Source: Cryptomeria japonica
Taxonomy: Eukaryota > Streptophyta > Pinopsida > Cupressales > Cupressaceae
Reading direction: 5' to 3'
Length of the DNA stretch: 64,000 nucleotides
NCBI RefSeq assembly: GCF_030272615.1
Contig: NC_081412.1
Coordinates: 346,086,169 to 346,150,168 of the forward strand
This document shows positions 10,561 to 20,502 of the stretch, one piece after another; position 1 is the first letter of the stretch, and each line of letters opens with the position of its first letter. Under the pieces are notes generated by a model. It searched no databases. It saw nothing but the letters and a program-made list of their open reading frames with translations, and was not told the origin of the DNA. Made by a program: the position numbers and the translations under genes.

Positions 10561-11904
10561 TCCCAGTAATCGTGAAGCTGTTCCTTCCTCGACATATGTT
10601 GATCCTGAGTCGTTAAAACCTTCAACATCAAAACAAGGTGAGCTTAAAGGCAAGGTTCAAGACAAGGGCATGGGGGAATATACTTTAAATCAGACCATGT
10701 ACTTACGACAAGTCATGAGTTCTCCAAAAGAATATGGAAGACCACATCCTAACAAGCAAGTATCCATCATGATACTCAAATGGGACCCTACTACCTTTCA
10801 AAGATGGGGTGAACTAGAAGAGGAAGATTTATACCAAATGCTTTTCAGAGACAATGAAGAAGACACACAAGATCACATCAGTCTACCATGTGAGAAATAT
10901 GGCAAAGGCTTCAAAATTCTACAAAAATTCAGGTACGATGGAAAAAGCCCTCTTGGGTTACGAAAGGAAGGCATCATTAAACCTTTACAACCTGAATTGA
11001 CTTTCAAAAAGGAATGCTCGAAAGGACTTGGTTTCCTAACTCCCAAGGTTCACACCCAAAGGACAGAAGAAGCCTTACAAATCAAAACTGCCAAAATTCA
11101 ACAAGAGGATTGCTATTCCATAGTTTCCAACGAATGGGAATGGGGTTCCGACAAGTCCTCCAGTGACTATGCGCTCACCGAGACATTCAGAGAGCCAGAT
11201 GAACCCACAGAAGAAGAGGAATTCTATAACAAGTTCAGAGTTGGTCAAGAAACAACCCATGAGGATTCCACACAGTCCTTGTCTCAAGGTTCTAGGTTGA
11301 AATCACATAGGATGAGAACACCTGTCCCAGAATGCGCTACTAGTGATGATAATTTGGATTCGTTCACAATTGAGACTAATGAGGAGAGTGCCATTGATGA
11401 CCTCGATAATTATCTTGACATACCCGAATATAACTACATCCTCACTCTTAGCCCCGCTAACTTCAAAGGCATTAACGGCCTTCCCCTTGTTCACCACCAA
11501 CTCATTGACTGGGATCATGAAGGACCTACACAGTTTGACACATTCCAAAACGATGAAGCTTTTATTGACTATCTGGGCATACGAGATGATCTTCCTCCTG
11601 GGGACCATAAATCGGGATACACTATAGAACTCAATAGCGTGGCATATTTTGGTGAGGGTGTCGGACCTTCCAGTCGCAAAAATGTGAAAATAAGAACAAA
11701 TCAAGGGTCTTATGGCGAAAACCACACCGTGGCACTGTCTGACCCCAAAAAAGTAAAAAGAAAGGACGTATCTGAGGGCGAAAACCTCTCTGAGGCACCC
11801 GAAGATGGAAGGCTCGACATTCTCCCAACATCATATGAGGAAAAGTCATCCATGTTGGTAGAGGAGACTATCAAAACAAACATTGGTACAGAAGAGGTTC
11901 CACA
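10561..11904 (+). CDS. G2 protease-RT spacer with G-patch-like motif
   Basis: About 450 open codons linking protease to RT in the same frame. The stretch YGKGFKILQKFRYDGKSPLG (about 10899-10958), followed by KECSKGLGF, looks like a glycine-rich RNA-binding G-patch. The rest is acidic and low in recognisable domains (EEEDLYQMLFRDNEEDTQDH and similar). G3 has a shorter, broken equivalent (50095-50140, YGNGYKIMQKW). The function is unknown; RNA contact is inferred. Confidence 0.6.
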
Positions 11905-12783
11905 CAACATATTCCTAGCTCAATCATTGACAAAGTCCAAAAGGTCAAAATTCATAAGTTTCTTCAAAGAACGACAAATCAACTTTGCCTGGTCATACGC
12001 TGATATGCCTGGATTGGATCCGGATTTGGTAATGCATCATTTGACAGTTAAACCGGGGGCAAAACCAGTAAAACAAAAATTAAGAAAAATGCATCCACAA
12101 GTGGCATTACTAGTCAAAGCAGAACTTAAGAAGTTATTGGATGTCGGATTCATACGCCAATCAATTATCCTGAATGGATCTCCAACTTAGTACCTGTCAG
12201 TAAACCAGATTGCAGCATCATAATTTGCACAGATTTCAGAGACATCAACAAAGCTTGTCCAAAGGATGACTTTCCATTACCAAATATTGACTTGATTGTT
12301 GATCTCACAGCAAGTCATGAAATGCTATCATTGATGGATGGATTCTCTAGTTATAATCAAATAAGGATTGCGGCCGAGGATCAACACAAAACATCATTTA
12401 CTTGTCCGTGGGGAACTTTCTGCTGGAATGTCATGCCTTTCGGGCTAAAGAATGCAGGTGCTACATATCAAAGAGCCATGACTACTATCTTTCATGATCT
12501 CATGCACGTAACCGTGGAAGATTATGTTGACGACCTCTTGGGCAAATCAATAGACAGAAATACACATTTGGACATACTTTCAGTCGTCTTTGATCAGTTG
12601 GAAAAATACAAAGTAAGATTAAACCCCAAGAAATGTGTCTTTGGAGTAACCTCCGGGAAGCTCCTAGGATTCATTGTATCCAAAAGAGGAATTGAAGCTG
12701 ATCCAACAAAGGTCAAGGCCATCTTGGAGATGCAACCACCAAGAAATATCAGTCAACTTCGATCCTTACAAGGCAGACTCTAG
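11905..12783 (+). pseudogene. G2 reverse transcriptase
   Basis: Gypsy-type RT that copies element RNA into DNA. N-terminal segment SYADMPGLDPDLVMHHL (about 11995) and KAELKKLLDVGFIR, then a one-base deletion near 12157 shifts the frame. The core then reads CTDFRDINKACPKDDFPLPN, the GFSSYNQIRI segment, MPFGLKNAGATYQRAM and the catalytic YVDD (12523-12534). Thumb segment KVRLNPKKCVFGVTSGKLLGF. Ends in a TAG at 12781-12783, and another stop follows at about 12790 in the same frame. Confidence 0.9.
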
Positions 12784-13370
12784 TCCATCTGAAGATTCAT
12801 AGCACAACTTGTAGATAAGTGTAATCCTTTTCAACACCTGCTACATAAAAACATCAAATTCAAATGGGATGATAACTGTCAACAGGATTTCCAGATGCTC
12901 AAAGATTATCTTCTAAATCCTCCAGTTCTGATGCCACCAGTTCCAGATCAACCACTGTTACTATATATATCAGCTACTCCAACAGCATTAGGGGCACTCT
13001 TAGCACAAAAAATTGCTGAGGGCAAAGAAAAAGCAGTATACTATATCAGTCACACATTGGTAGGATATGAGCTAAACTGCACACCAATTGAGCGTGCATG
13101 TCTCGCTGTGGTCTTTACTTCGCAAAAATTACGACATTACATGCTTACTCATAAGACTAAGTTGGTTGCAAGGATAGACCCATTGAAATACCTTCTCAAT
13201 AAAGCAACACTTACTGGGCGACTGGCCAAATGGGTAATGATCCCGAGTGAATTCGACATCGAGTATGTGGACAGAAAAGCAATAAAAGGACAAGCCATCG
13301 CAGATCAATTAGCAGATGCTCCCATGATAGATGATGTTCCTCTAAGTTCAGAATTTCCAGATGAATCCAT
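12784..13370 (+). pseudogene. G2 first RNase H domain
   Basis: Follows RT in the same frame. Segments FKWDDNCQQDFQMLKDYLL, LLLYISATPTALGALLAQ, AVYYISHTLVGYELNCTPIE and KWVMIPSEFDIEYVDRKAIK are those of the Gypsy RNase H. The first catalytic Asp seems missing (YISATPTA where many elements have DAS), in line with Tat elements in which the second RNase H is thought to have taken over. It would degrade the RNA strand of the hybrid. Confidence 0.85.
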
Positions 13371-13383
13371 TTTGAGTATGTCA

Positions 13384-13785
13384 CATGCAAAGCAATGGCA
13401 ACTGTACTTCGACGACTCATATACATAGCATGGGGCAGGAACTAGCATCCTCTTTATAACTCCTCAAGGGGATTCTATACCAAAATCATACTGCTTATCA
13501 TTTCCTTGAACTAACAATATAGCGGAATATGAGGCATTAACAACAGGATTACGAATTGCAGTTCAATGGAAGATCCAGGAACTTCGTGTTTTTGGGGACT
13601 CCCAACTTGTCATCCGTCAAGCAACTGATGATTACCAAACAAAAGATGAAAAATTAATGCCTTATAAACAAATGGTGGATGACCTGAAACAACACTTCAC
13701 AAAGATAGACTTTGAGCAGATACCAAGAGAGCAGAGTCGCGCCGCAGATGCCATGGCTACAATTGCTTCACTGATTGATTTACCT
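13384..13785 (+). pseudogene. G2 second (archaeal-type) RNase H
   Basis: Reads WQLYFDDS, GAGTSILFITPQGDSIPKSY, NNIAEYEALTTGLRIAVQ, LRVFGDSQLVIRQ and ADAMATIAS. The Asp, Glu (AEYEAL), Asp (GDSQ) and final Asp positions of the plant/archaeal RNase H fold can be seen. Two in-frame stops, TAG 13426-13428 and TGA about 13507, break it. Having this domain between RNase H and integrase is the clearest mark of the Tat lineage. Confidence 0.85.
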
Positions 13786-13829
13786 CCAAACGAGACCCGC
13801 TATGAGTTCTTGGTGGATAACCTTTTGGT

Positions 13830-15144
13830 TCCTTCATATGAGATCATGCCTACTGAGACGATATGTGTTGTCGGTCCTGAATCCCAGTTATATGGTTCCA
13901 TTTTCACATACCTATGTGACAATACTCTGCCTCCTGATCTATCAAATAACCAACGTCGCACTTTCATTCGCCAATCCTCTCGATATGTCATTTTAGCTGA
14001 TATCCTATACCGGCGAGGTCTAGATGGCACTCTTCTTAGATATTTAGAAAGTGACAAAGCTCAGATTATGTTACGGGAAGTGCATGAAGGGATATGTGGT
14101 CCACATGCTAGTGGTCCTACCTTGGCCAAGAAACTCATCAGGACTGGATATTATTGGCCCAATATGGAGAAAGACTCATATCAGTTTGTCAAGAAATGTA
14201 AGCAATGCCAAATTCATGGAGACCTCATACATGCGCCAGCATAAGAACTTCAACCACTTGCGTCTCCTTGGCCCTTTTGTCAGTGGGGACTCGATCTCAT
14301 AGGCAAGATTCACCCTCCTTCTTCCAATGGTCATAAATTCATTATCACTTCCACAGAGTATTTTACAAAATGGAATGAAGCCGTGCCTCTCACACAAGTC
14401 ACAGGAAAACAGATTGCTACATTCATCCTCAACTATATCATTTGCCGATACGGTATTCCTGTTTCCATTATCACTGATAACGGGCGTCCCTTCAAAAATT
14501 AGGATGTTCGTGAACTCTGTGACCGCTTCCATATTTCCCATCGTTTCTCCACACCATATTACCCCCAAGGTAATGGTCAAGCTGAGGCGTCTAACAAAAC
14601 AATCCTTAAAATCCTAAAGAAGATAGTTGACGATGCTGGCTGTAATTGGCATATCCAACTTAATCCTGCACTTTGGGCCTACCGCACAAGTGTCCGCACA
14701 CCTACAGGAGCTACACCCCATTCATTTGTCTATGGCGCTGAAGCTATCTTGCCTATTGAGGTCGAGCTACCTTCTTTATAGGTCTCTTTGCAAAACATCA
14801 TCAGTGATGAAGACTATAGGGTCTCTCGCTTACAAGAGCTGGAACTATTGGATAAACGAAGACAAACTGCTTTTAATCATCTCAAGGCTTACCAACAACG
14901 AATGAGTCGCAGCTACAATCACAAGGTCAAGCCTCGTACATTTGAGGTAGGGGACTTAGTTCTCAGAGAAAATCCCAAAAATCAGCAAGACAGAGAGAAG
15001 AAGGGCAAGTTTGAACCAAATTGGCTTGGTCCTTACATCATTACAACAACATATGGATCTGGGGCATATCAGCTCTCAACTACAGAAGGTGAACCTTTGG
15101 AGGATCCTATCAACAGAATGCACCTTCGTAGGTTTTACACATAG
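13830..15144 (+). pseudogene. G2 integrase
   Basis: Zinc-binding H-H-C-C segment HEGICGPHASGPTLAKK...CKQCQIHGD (about 14083-14220), then the DDE core: DLIGKIHPPSSNGHKF, ITDNGRPF and PQGNGQAEASNKTILK. The C-terminal part contains RQTAFNHLKAYQQRMSRSYN and closes with GAYQLSTTEGEP and MHLRRFYT before TAG at 15142. In-frame stops: TAA 14242-14244, TAG 14500-14502, TAG 14779-14781. Each stands where G3 has a Gln codon, so C-to-T changes explain them. It would insert the DNA copy into the genome. Confidence 0.9.
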
Positions 15145-15240
15145 CTCTTCAGAGTATCCTAATTCAAAAATACAAAAAAATAAACATAAATTCAAAAATA
15201 CAAAAAAAATAAAATTATAAAACAAATAAAAATCGTTACT

Positions 15241-15391
15241 TGGTGAAAACCTGGCAAACAGGCGCCTTGTGACACAAAAAACATTGAAAAATTGAAAAAA
15301 GTAAAGAGAAATAATTTCTTCCAATGGTGAAAACCACTTCAGTGGCGCCCTAGGCAAGTACCATGGTGAAAACTGGGTCACCAGCACCATG
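15241..15391 (+). ncRNA. Three copies of a two-stem A4-bulge hairpin after G2 pol
   Basis: Copy 1 (15242-15266): GGTG, AAAA, CCTG, loop GCAAA, CAGG, CGCC. Copy 2 (15326-15349): GGTG, AAAA, CCACT, loop TC, AGTGG, CGCC. Copy 3 (15362-15391): CATGGTG, AAAA, CTGG, loop GTCA, CCAG, CACCATG. In each, the outer stem GGTG/CGCC (or GGTG/CACC) encloses an unpaired A4 on the 5' side and an inner stem whose sequence changes but still pairs. G3 has one copy at 55068-55106. Position: 97 bases after the pol stop. Role unknown; RNA binding by an element protein or a 3'-end function is inference. Confidence 0.65.
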
Positions 15392-16868
15392 CGTAGAGAC
15401 ATTGCTCCTCCCTCCTTCAGGATTCTCTTTCATCACTTCACTTTGCACACACTCACGACCAATTCATCCATAATAAACTTACTCATTCCCATCATGGCTT
15501 GTTATTGATCTCCCTAAGATTGGTTAGCCATTCATAATAAATCGCCCTTTTCGCCTCCCTTTCCATCCATAATAAATCAAATCCTATCTGTGGCTAAGGC
15601 AAATCCTACATCTAGTGATGGGTGTGGAACTGAGAACATCACATGTTTCAAGGAGTACAATTTCTTCCAGATTCCTTCAATCTATCCGTGCACAATCCGC
15701 AGTAAAGCAACATCTGCATCGCCAATCCACAATAAAGTTTCATCTTCTTCACAATAAAGTATCAGTTTCATGGATTCAGTCAGTTTCAGATGAGACACAA
15801 CAGCAACAATGGGCTTGAACAAATCAAATCTTTCAACAGACTCAGACAACATTATGGTTAAGTGCTATCTATCCTTTCTGTGAAAGTAAACATTGTGACC
15901 ACAATCAAATAAGACTTATACAAGTGACAAGAGACACTAAACTTGAGGACTACAGTGGATGTTGGTGTCGAGTCTTGGTTTTCTTTTGATTTCATCTTTT
16001 TTGGTGACATGTCTTTTAGCTTTTATAGGATGTCTCTGACTAGAGATTCTATCTCCAGGATGTCTTTGACTAGAAAGGCGAGGATGGGGTATCGTCACCT
16101 ATTTGTATTTGTTGTCTGTGGATTGTCTCTTAGTAATGCTATGACTTGTCCAAGGATATGAGGACACTGAGAGTCTAGTATGAATTGGGGCATTCCTTGT
16201 TTATGACTGTCTTATCTCCATGCAAACAGGTACAATGACTTTCTAGGTCGAACATATGCCTCGATTGTCATAACCTACTTGCCATAATAAAGCTCAATGA
16301 TGATAACACACAAGAAGCTCTTTCACTTTCATATCTTCTGTCTTCCATCCCCCTTTCTTGATTGACTTCCATCATCCTTCTCGAGTCCGCGTAGCCTACT
16401 ATCACATGACTGAGTATAATGACACACCAAAAACATTTGCATTTCATGTAGTTTCACCTGCATTACCACATATAAGCATTTCATACATACATATAGATAT
16501 CACAACTACATCACATCCTGCACACAACACCCGTTAGCACAATTTACATTTGCATTATCATATTCATCTGCATTACATACATTCACATTTGCATTAGCAT
16601 AACATATAAAAACAAAAAACAAAAAATATATTGCATTGCATCATATACATATTTGCATCCATAGCATAAAACAAACATCACATAAAAACATCTCATCACA
16701 TAGGTACACATGCATATAGCTGCCACAAAAATGAATCATCTCATATATATAATCATAAAGTGTCATGATACAATGATGTCAAAATCATATGGCTACAAAA
16801 GCACCCATAGGTGTCTACATCATCATACAAAAATGGTACAATACTGATACATAAGGAGCCCTCTATGG
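15392..16868 (+). other. G2 3' noncoding region with CAT-rich tract
   Basis: No gene recognised. Two GATGTCTYTGACTAGA copies near 16030-16075 (GGATGTCTCTGACTAGAGAT and GGATGTCTTTGACTAGAAAG). From about 16440 to 16830 the plus strand is rich in GCATT/CATCAT/CACAT words (e.g. TTTGCATTATCATATTCATC). A comparable tract occurs at 56130-56640 in G3, which also has GATGTCCATGACTAGAG (about 55725). Confidence 0.6.
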
Positions 16869-18798
16869 CTATGATGAACTCCCTCCCTCGGAGCTGCCTG
16901 GCCTCGATGGAATCTGAGCCCCTGAAGGACCTGCCCCAGGATCATCCCTCCTGTCTCCTCTATCTGGTGGTGGTGGAGGACCCATAACCCCACCACTCGA
17001 TGCCTGTCTCCTCCGGCTCCCTCTCGTAGCTGTCGCTGTACGCGACGGTCTATGGAAGCTCCTCGCCCACTGATCCGCTGGCACTACACCATAATAGAGA
17101 TCCCGCCAGTAGGCAATCTCCTCCCCTGCCGCAGGACATAAGCATATCCTACCCCTGTGTCCTCCGCTGCTTGTCTCCCTACCCTCAGCACTGTCTCAGC
17201 CTCTATATAATGTTGAATAGCTTGATCCCGCTCCCGCTCAGTATCTCGGAGCCTCCTCCTGAGCCGATCCCTCTCCCTCTCCAACTCCTGGATCTCATCT
17301 GCCTAGCCCTGGCAGATCTCCCTTAGCTCTATCAGCTCATCCTCCTCTGTGTCAGCCCCCTCTGCCTCTGCCTGTGGCTCCCCCTGTATGGGTGCCTACC
17401 CCTGTGCCTGTACCTGTACTGGTACCTGTCCCTATGTCTGTCCTTGTCCCTGTACCTGTACCTGTCTGGGACCCTGTGCTGCTGGCACCTGTAGTGGCAA
17501 TCCACCGCAACCCCTCACCACCCGAGCCTGTCTCTCCTCTCCACCCTCCCTTCGAGGTGCAACCCTCCTCTCTCCAACTTCTCCCCTCCTCCTCTGTCAG
17601 CCTCTGCCCCCATCACCTCCACCATCATCATCATCCCCACCCCATCTCCATCCAATGGCTCTCCCGGATCCATCAAGCGTGGGAAGGGATGCTCCGCTCA
17701 GTATGTTGTATACTCGGCATCCATGCCGACATCCTCAATCTCTGGCCACATGTCTCAGGGTAGTGGCATCATCTCTACCAGTTGTGTAACTGCCTGATCA
17801 TATGACAATAGGGGCCCAAACTGTGCCTGATCTCTGACAGTCCGTGCATACATGCCTGAGCCCCGTGGCATCCTTTGGATCCTGCCAAACTACCGGCCAA
17901 CCCTGTCCACTAGCTGCCTCTCCAGCACATAGGGTGTCCGCCCAATCAGATACCTGCTCCGGAAGGTGTAAGGAAGCTCAATTGCATCGTCCTCCCACTG
18001 CTCGCATCCCAGATATGGCCTCCATATGACCACATCAATATCATCTATCACCCGTCGCCAGTGCTCCAACCTGCCAATCCGTGGCTGTGATGTGATCATA
18101 TCATACAGGTGCACAAAACTATGTCCATGTCCCCTATCTCTGAAGTGTATTGGCCTCGTCACTAGCAGATGCTCATAAGCCCACACCTGCAGTAGTGTCA
18201 CCCCACAGCCCAATCCCATTGATCCATGGTATACAAACTGATGTAGCTCATAGTAGAGGTGTGCCAGCACACACGGTCCCCAAGCATATCTAGTGTGCTG
18301 CGTCACCAGTGTCTCCAGTGCTCCTCCCCAACCCACAACCAACCCCCGTGTCACCCTATCCGGACACAGGAACCCACTGATCGCTCCTCCTACCACTGCT
18401 GGTAGCACTAGCCTTGTGGTTGTCATAGTGTCCCACGCCACATGTCCTGCCCTCATCTCCAGTCCTGGGTCCTGAAATACTCATCTTAGGGCCTCCCTGT
18501 CTCCATCTCGATCGTATGGGATCAGCTCCCCATCGATCGGTATCCTCAGTATCCTATATACATCCTCCAGGGTGACTGTCATCTCACCCATCAAAAAATG
18601 AAAAGTATAGGTCTCGGAGTGCCATCTCTCCGCTAGTGCAGTCAATAGTCCCATATTCGCCCGAAACTCAGGCACATATAGAACATGTCTCAATCCCATC
18701 TCCTCAATAGTAGCTCGCTCCTCGGCTGTCAGCTCAGGTCGCAACCTCTGAGTCGATGGGAATCTCTCCCATGACTCCAGCATCGGCAAATACTTCTG
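16869..18798 (-). pseudogene. Antisense plant-mobile-domain (PMD) protein captured by G2
   Basis: On the minus strand a single frame runs from about 18798 to about 17110 with roughly eight stops, then one frameshift. The N-terminal part is a plant mobile domain (the aminotransferase-like family of MAIN/MAIL1 and many transposons): LLTALAERWHSETYTFHFLM, GEMTVTLEDVYRILRIPIDG (about 18615-18530), HLYYELHQFVYHGSMG, LLQVWAYEHL. Next come PYLGCEQWEDD and YVLERQL, a Gln/Val-rich repeat (about 17400-17470), a basic coiled coil ERERDRLRRRLRDTERERDQ (about 17280-17220), and a Gly/Pro/Arg-rich tail ending GSSS at 16869. The region is clearly GC-richer than the rest of G2, which supports capture of a foreign gene. 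In host proteins the domain acts in gene silencing and development; its role in the element is unknown. Confidence 0.8.
17400..17475. repeat. CCTGTA/CCTGTC hexamer repeat inside the PMD ORF
   Basis: Plus strand reads CCTGTGCCTGTACCTGTACT, then more CCTGTCCCTGTACCTG units. On the coding (minus) strand it gives an alternating Gln/Val/Gly linker with a few stops. Plus-strand Cys/Pro-rich ORFs here are shadows of this repeat. Confidence 0.75.
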
Positions 18799-18799
18799 C

Positions 18800-19265
18800 A
18801 GTCAAGCAAATCACTCATGTCAGTCATAGTGGCATTCCCTGTTTATCACAAAATGCTACTTTTTATCTAAATGCATATTGCTATCTACCCTAGTGACACT
18901 CACTGTTCATCACAAAGTGCTACTCACATTTGCACTCACTGTTCATCACAAAGTGCTGCTCATATTCTAGTACTCCCTATTCATCACAAAGTATTATATC
19001 TTGGTACTCATTGTTCATCACAAAGTGCCTTGATCTATCCTAGTCTTCCCTAGAGGACCTGCTTGAGTGTATCCTCTCAACAGCTTATCCAATCGACAGC
19101 GTATGTTCATCACAGAACTGCCGATTTGACCTAGAAGACGCAACTTCACACTTTTTAAAACACAAACGTGCTTTCCTGACATAAACATGCATTTATTACA
19201 TTACCTAGTATGCATTAATGACAACAATAAATGCATCAAAGTACAAGGAGGTTTTGTGGTACTTA
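18800..19265 (-). other. Possible intron upstream of the PMD exon, with spaced repeats
   Basis: On the minus strand a good donor (GCCA then GTAAGTACC at about 19266) and an acceptor (TTGCTTGACTGCAG ending near 18799) flank this stretch, which contains stops in all frames. Inside, 18835-19115 on the plus strand, is an array of about six copies of TTCATCACAAAGTGCTACT at 30-50 base spacing. The flanking exon frames do not join cleanly (phase mismatch), so splicing is unproven. Confidence 0.4.
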
Positions 19266-19266
19266 C

Positions 19267-19417
19267 TGGCTCTCCTGCCTCTGCTGGCCTCTAAAATCGG
19301 TGAACGCGATCGAATCTGTGAGCCATTGTCATCGCTGCTGACTGTTGCTGCTCTATTCTCTCTCTGCACTCTGATCTCTTGGATGTGTGGATGACAATGA
19401 GGATGTTTTCCCCTCAT
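19267..19417 (-). CDS. Possible first exon of the antisense PMD gene
   Basis: A minus-strand ORF begins at 19417 (MRGKHPHCHPH) and reads an Arg/Ser-rich stretch up to a GTAAGT donor-like site at 19266. It lies just upstream of the PMD ORF and in the same direction. No domain is recognised. The join to the next exon would be out of phase as the sequence stands, so this exon is tentative. Confidence 0.35.
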
Positions 19418-19657
19418 GGTCTATCTTATAGACTACCCTAGCCCTAGTCTTCTATGTCAGTCTTCGTTATCCTGTGACTTTGTCACTTTATCTGGTCAGT
19501 CCATTCTAGCCTATCTTTCTTATCGAGAGATTGTCTGCGATCTTTTCAGACATTTTTTCATCCAATCTCTCAAGGGGGCATATCATTCCCATCTTGGGGC
19601 AACTTTGTATCAGTTCATATTATCTTCTTTGAAACAACGCAACAAGCTGCATTGTCT

Positions 19658-19672
19658 CAAAGAGGGGCAAGA
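19658..19672 (+). other. Polypurine tract of G2
   Basis: CAAAGAGGGGCAAGA directly before the 3' LTR start. Nearly the same tract (CAAAGAGGGGCAAAA) precedes the G3 3' LTR at 57349. It primes plus-strand DNA synthesis. Confidence 0.85.
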
Positions 19673-20451
19673 TGTAGACACCTAAAATTGTCATGTCTAA
19701 TTAAATAATTATTTTATTTATTTAATTACTTTAGCCTAATTCTTCTATTAATTAAATAAATCTTTATTTATTTAATTAATTCATTTATCCTCTTCTAGCC
19801 TTATTTCTCATTTAAATAAATACATTTATTTATTTAAATTATCCTTTTCCTAAATTAAATAAATATTTTATTTATTTAATTATCCCACTTCTTCTATTAA
19901 TTAAATAAATCTTTATTTATTTAATTAATTCATTAACCTTTTCTACCCATGACACATGTCATTCATCTCTTAATTCATACACTACCTACCCCTTTCATTA
20001 TTTTATTATTTCTTTTACCTACCCTCTAATCATAGCCGACCTCCTTTTACACCTCTCAATCTTATCCCTCCATTTCATATAGTGTCTTCTATATAAGGAG
20101 ATGCTTCCTTCATTATCAAACCCTAATCATTCATCCTAATGAAAGATCTTAAGGACTTGACTACACTACGATCCTACTTGCAACCACATTCCGTTCTTTG
20201 TTGAGCTCTTGTGCACATAAAATCTGAGAGCAAATATATCAAGCAAGATCAATGGAGATAGGAAGAATGGAGATCCAAACCCTATTGGACATGTGATGGT
20301 ATAATCTTTGTGATTTCAATTGATTTGCATTGTCTTAGGTAATCTTCATATGTTATGGTGGATCTTTGTTGTTGTTAGGCTAGGGTTTTGTGGTTGAATT
20401 CATTTAGCCTTTCAATATCGTTATTATTGTTATCCATTTTCACCATATACA
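19673..20451 (+). repeat. G2 3' LTR
   Basis: 779 bp, from TGTAGACACCTAAAATTG to CACCATATACA. About ten differences from the 5' LTR by eye (e.g. CACATG here for CACGTG there). TATA box at 20090-20097, AT palindromes at 19691-19935. Confidence 0.95.
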
Positions 20452-20479
20452 ATAATAAATGGTGCTGACAATATTATAA

Positions 20480-20502
20480 TAGATGTCACCTTTGTTATTA
20501 TT
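20480..20502. repeat. Right target-site duplication of the retroposed element
   Basis: Partner of 2553-2575. From here the G1 protease frame resumes (TFVIIPTLDQ, then KLGHPWFSS after a frameshift). Confidence 0.7.

Larger units (their letters stand above)
4586..20451 (+). mobile_element. G2: Tat-lineage Ty3/Gypsy element with antisense plant-mobile-domain ORF
   Basis: Complete 15.9-kb element with two 779-bp LTRs, perfect 5-bp duplication, primer-binding position, long leader, gag, protease, RT, RNase H, a second RNase H, integrase, a 4.5-kb 3' region with an antisense ORF, polypurine tract and 3' LTR. A second RNase H after the first, and an additional ORF between pol and the 3' LTR, are established marks of the Tat lineage. 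By eye the LTRs differ at about ten of 779 positions, so this is one of the youngest insertions here. Gag-pol has about ten in-frame stops and one clear frameshift (about 12157), so it is defective. Confidence 0.93.
2576..20479 (-). mobile_element. Retroposed element carrying an unfamiliar ORF, split by G2
   Basis: After removing G2 (4586-20456), about 2.0 kb remain between the 23-bp duplications: 2576-4585 and 20457-20479. On the minus strand this reads as a short 5' leader, a long ORF (4469 to 2758) and a 3' noncoding tail of about 180 bases. No LTR is seen. No long poly(A) is seen either; the 3' end reads GTTTTTCTTATT. It could be a non-autonomous non-LTR element or a retroposed mRNA. A diverged relative of its ORF lies at 59690-60820. 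Confidence 0.6.

Noticed and set aside
17349-17789. Plus-strand Cys/Pro-rich ORF (repeats like PCTCTC)
   Set aside because: It is the reverse complement of the hexamer-coded Gln/Val linker of the antisense PMD ORF. No other support.
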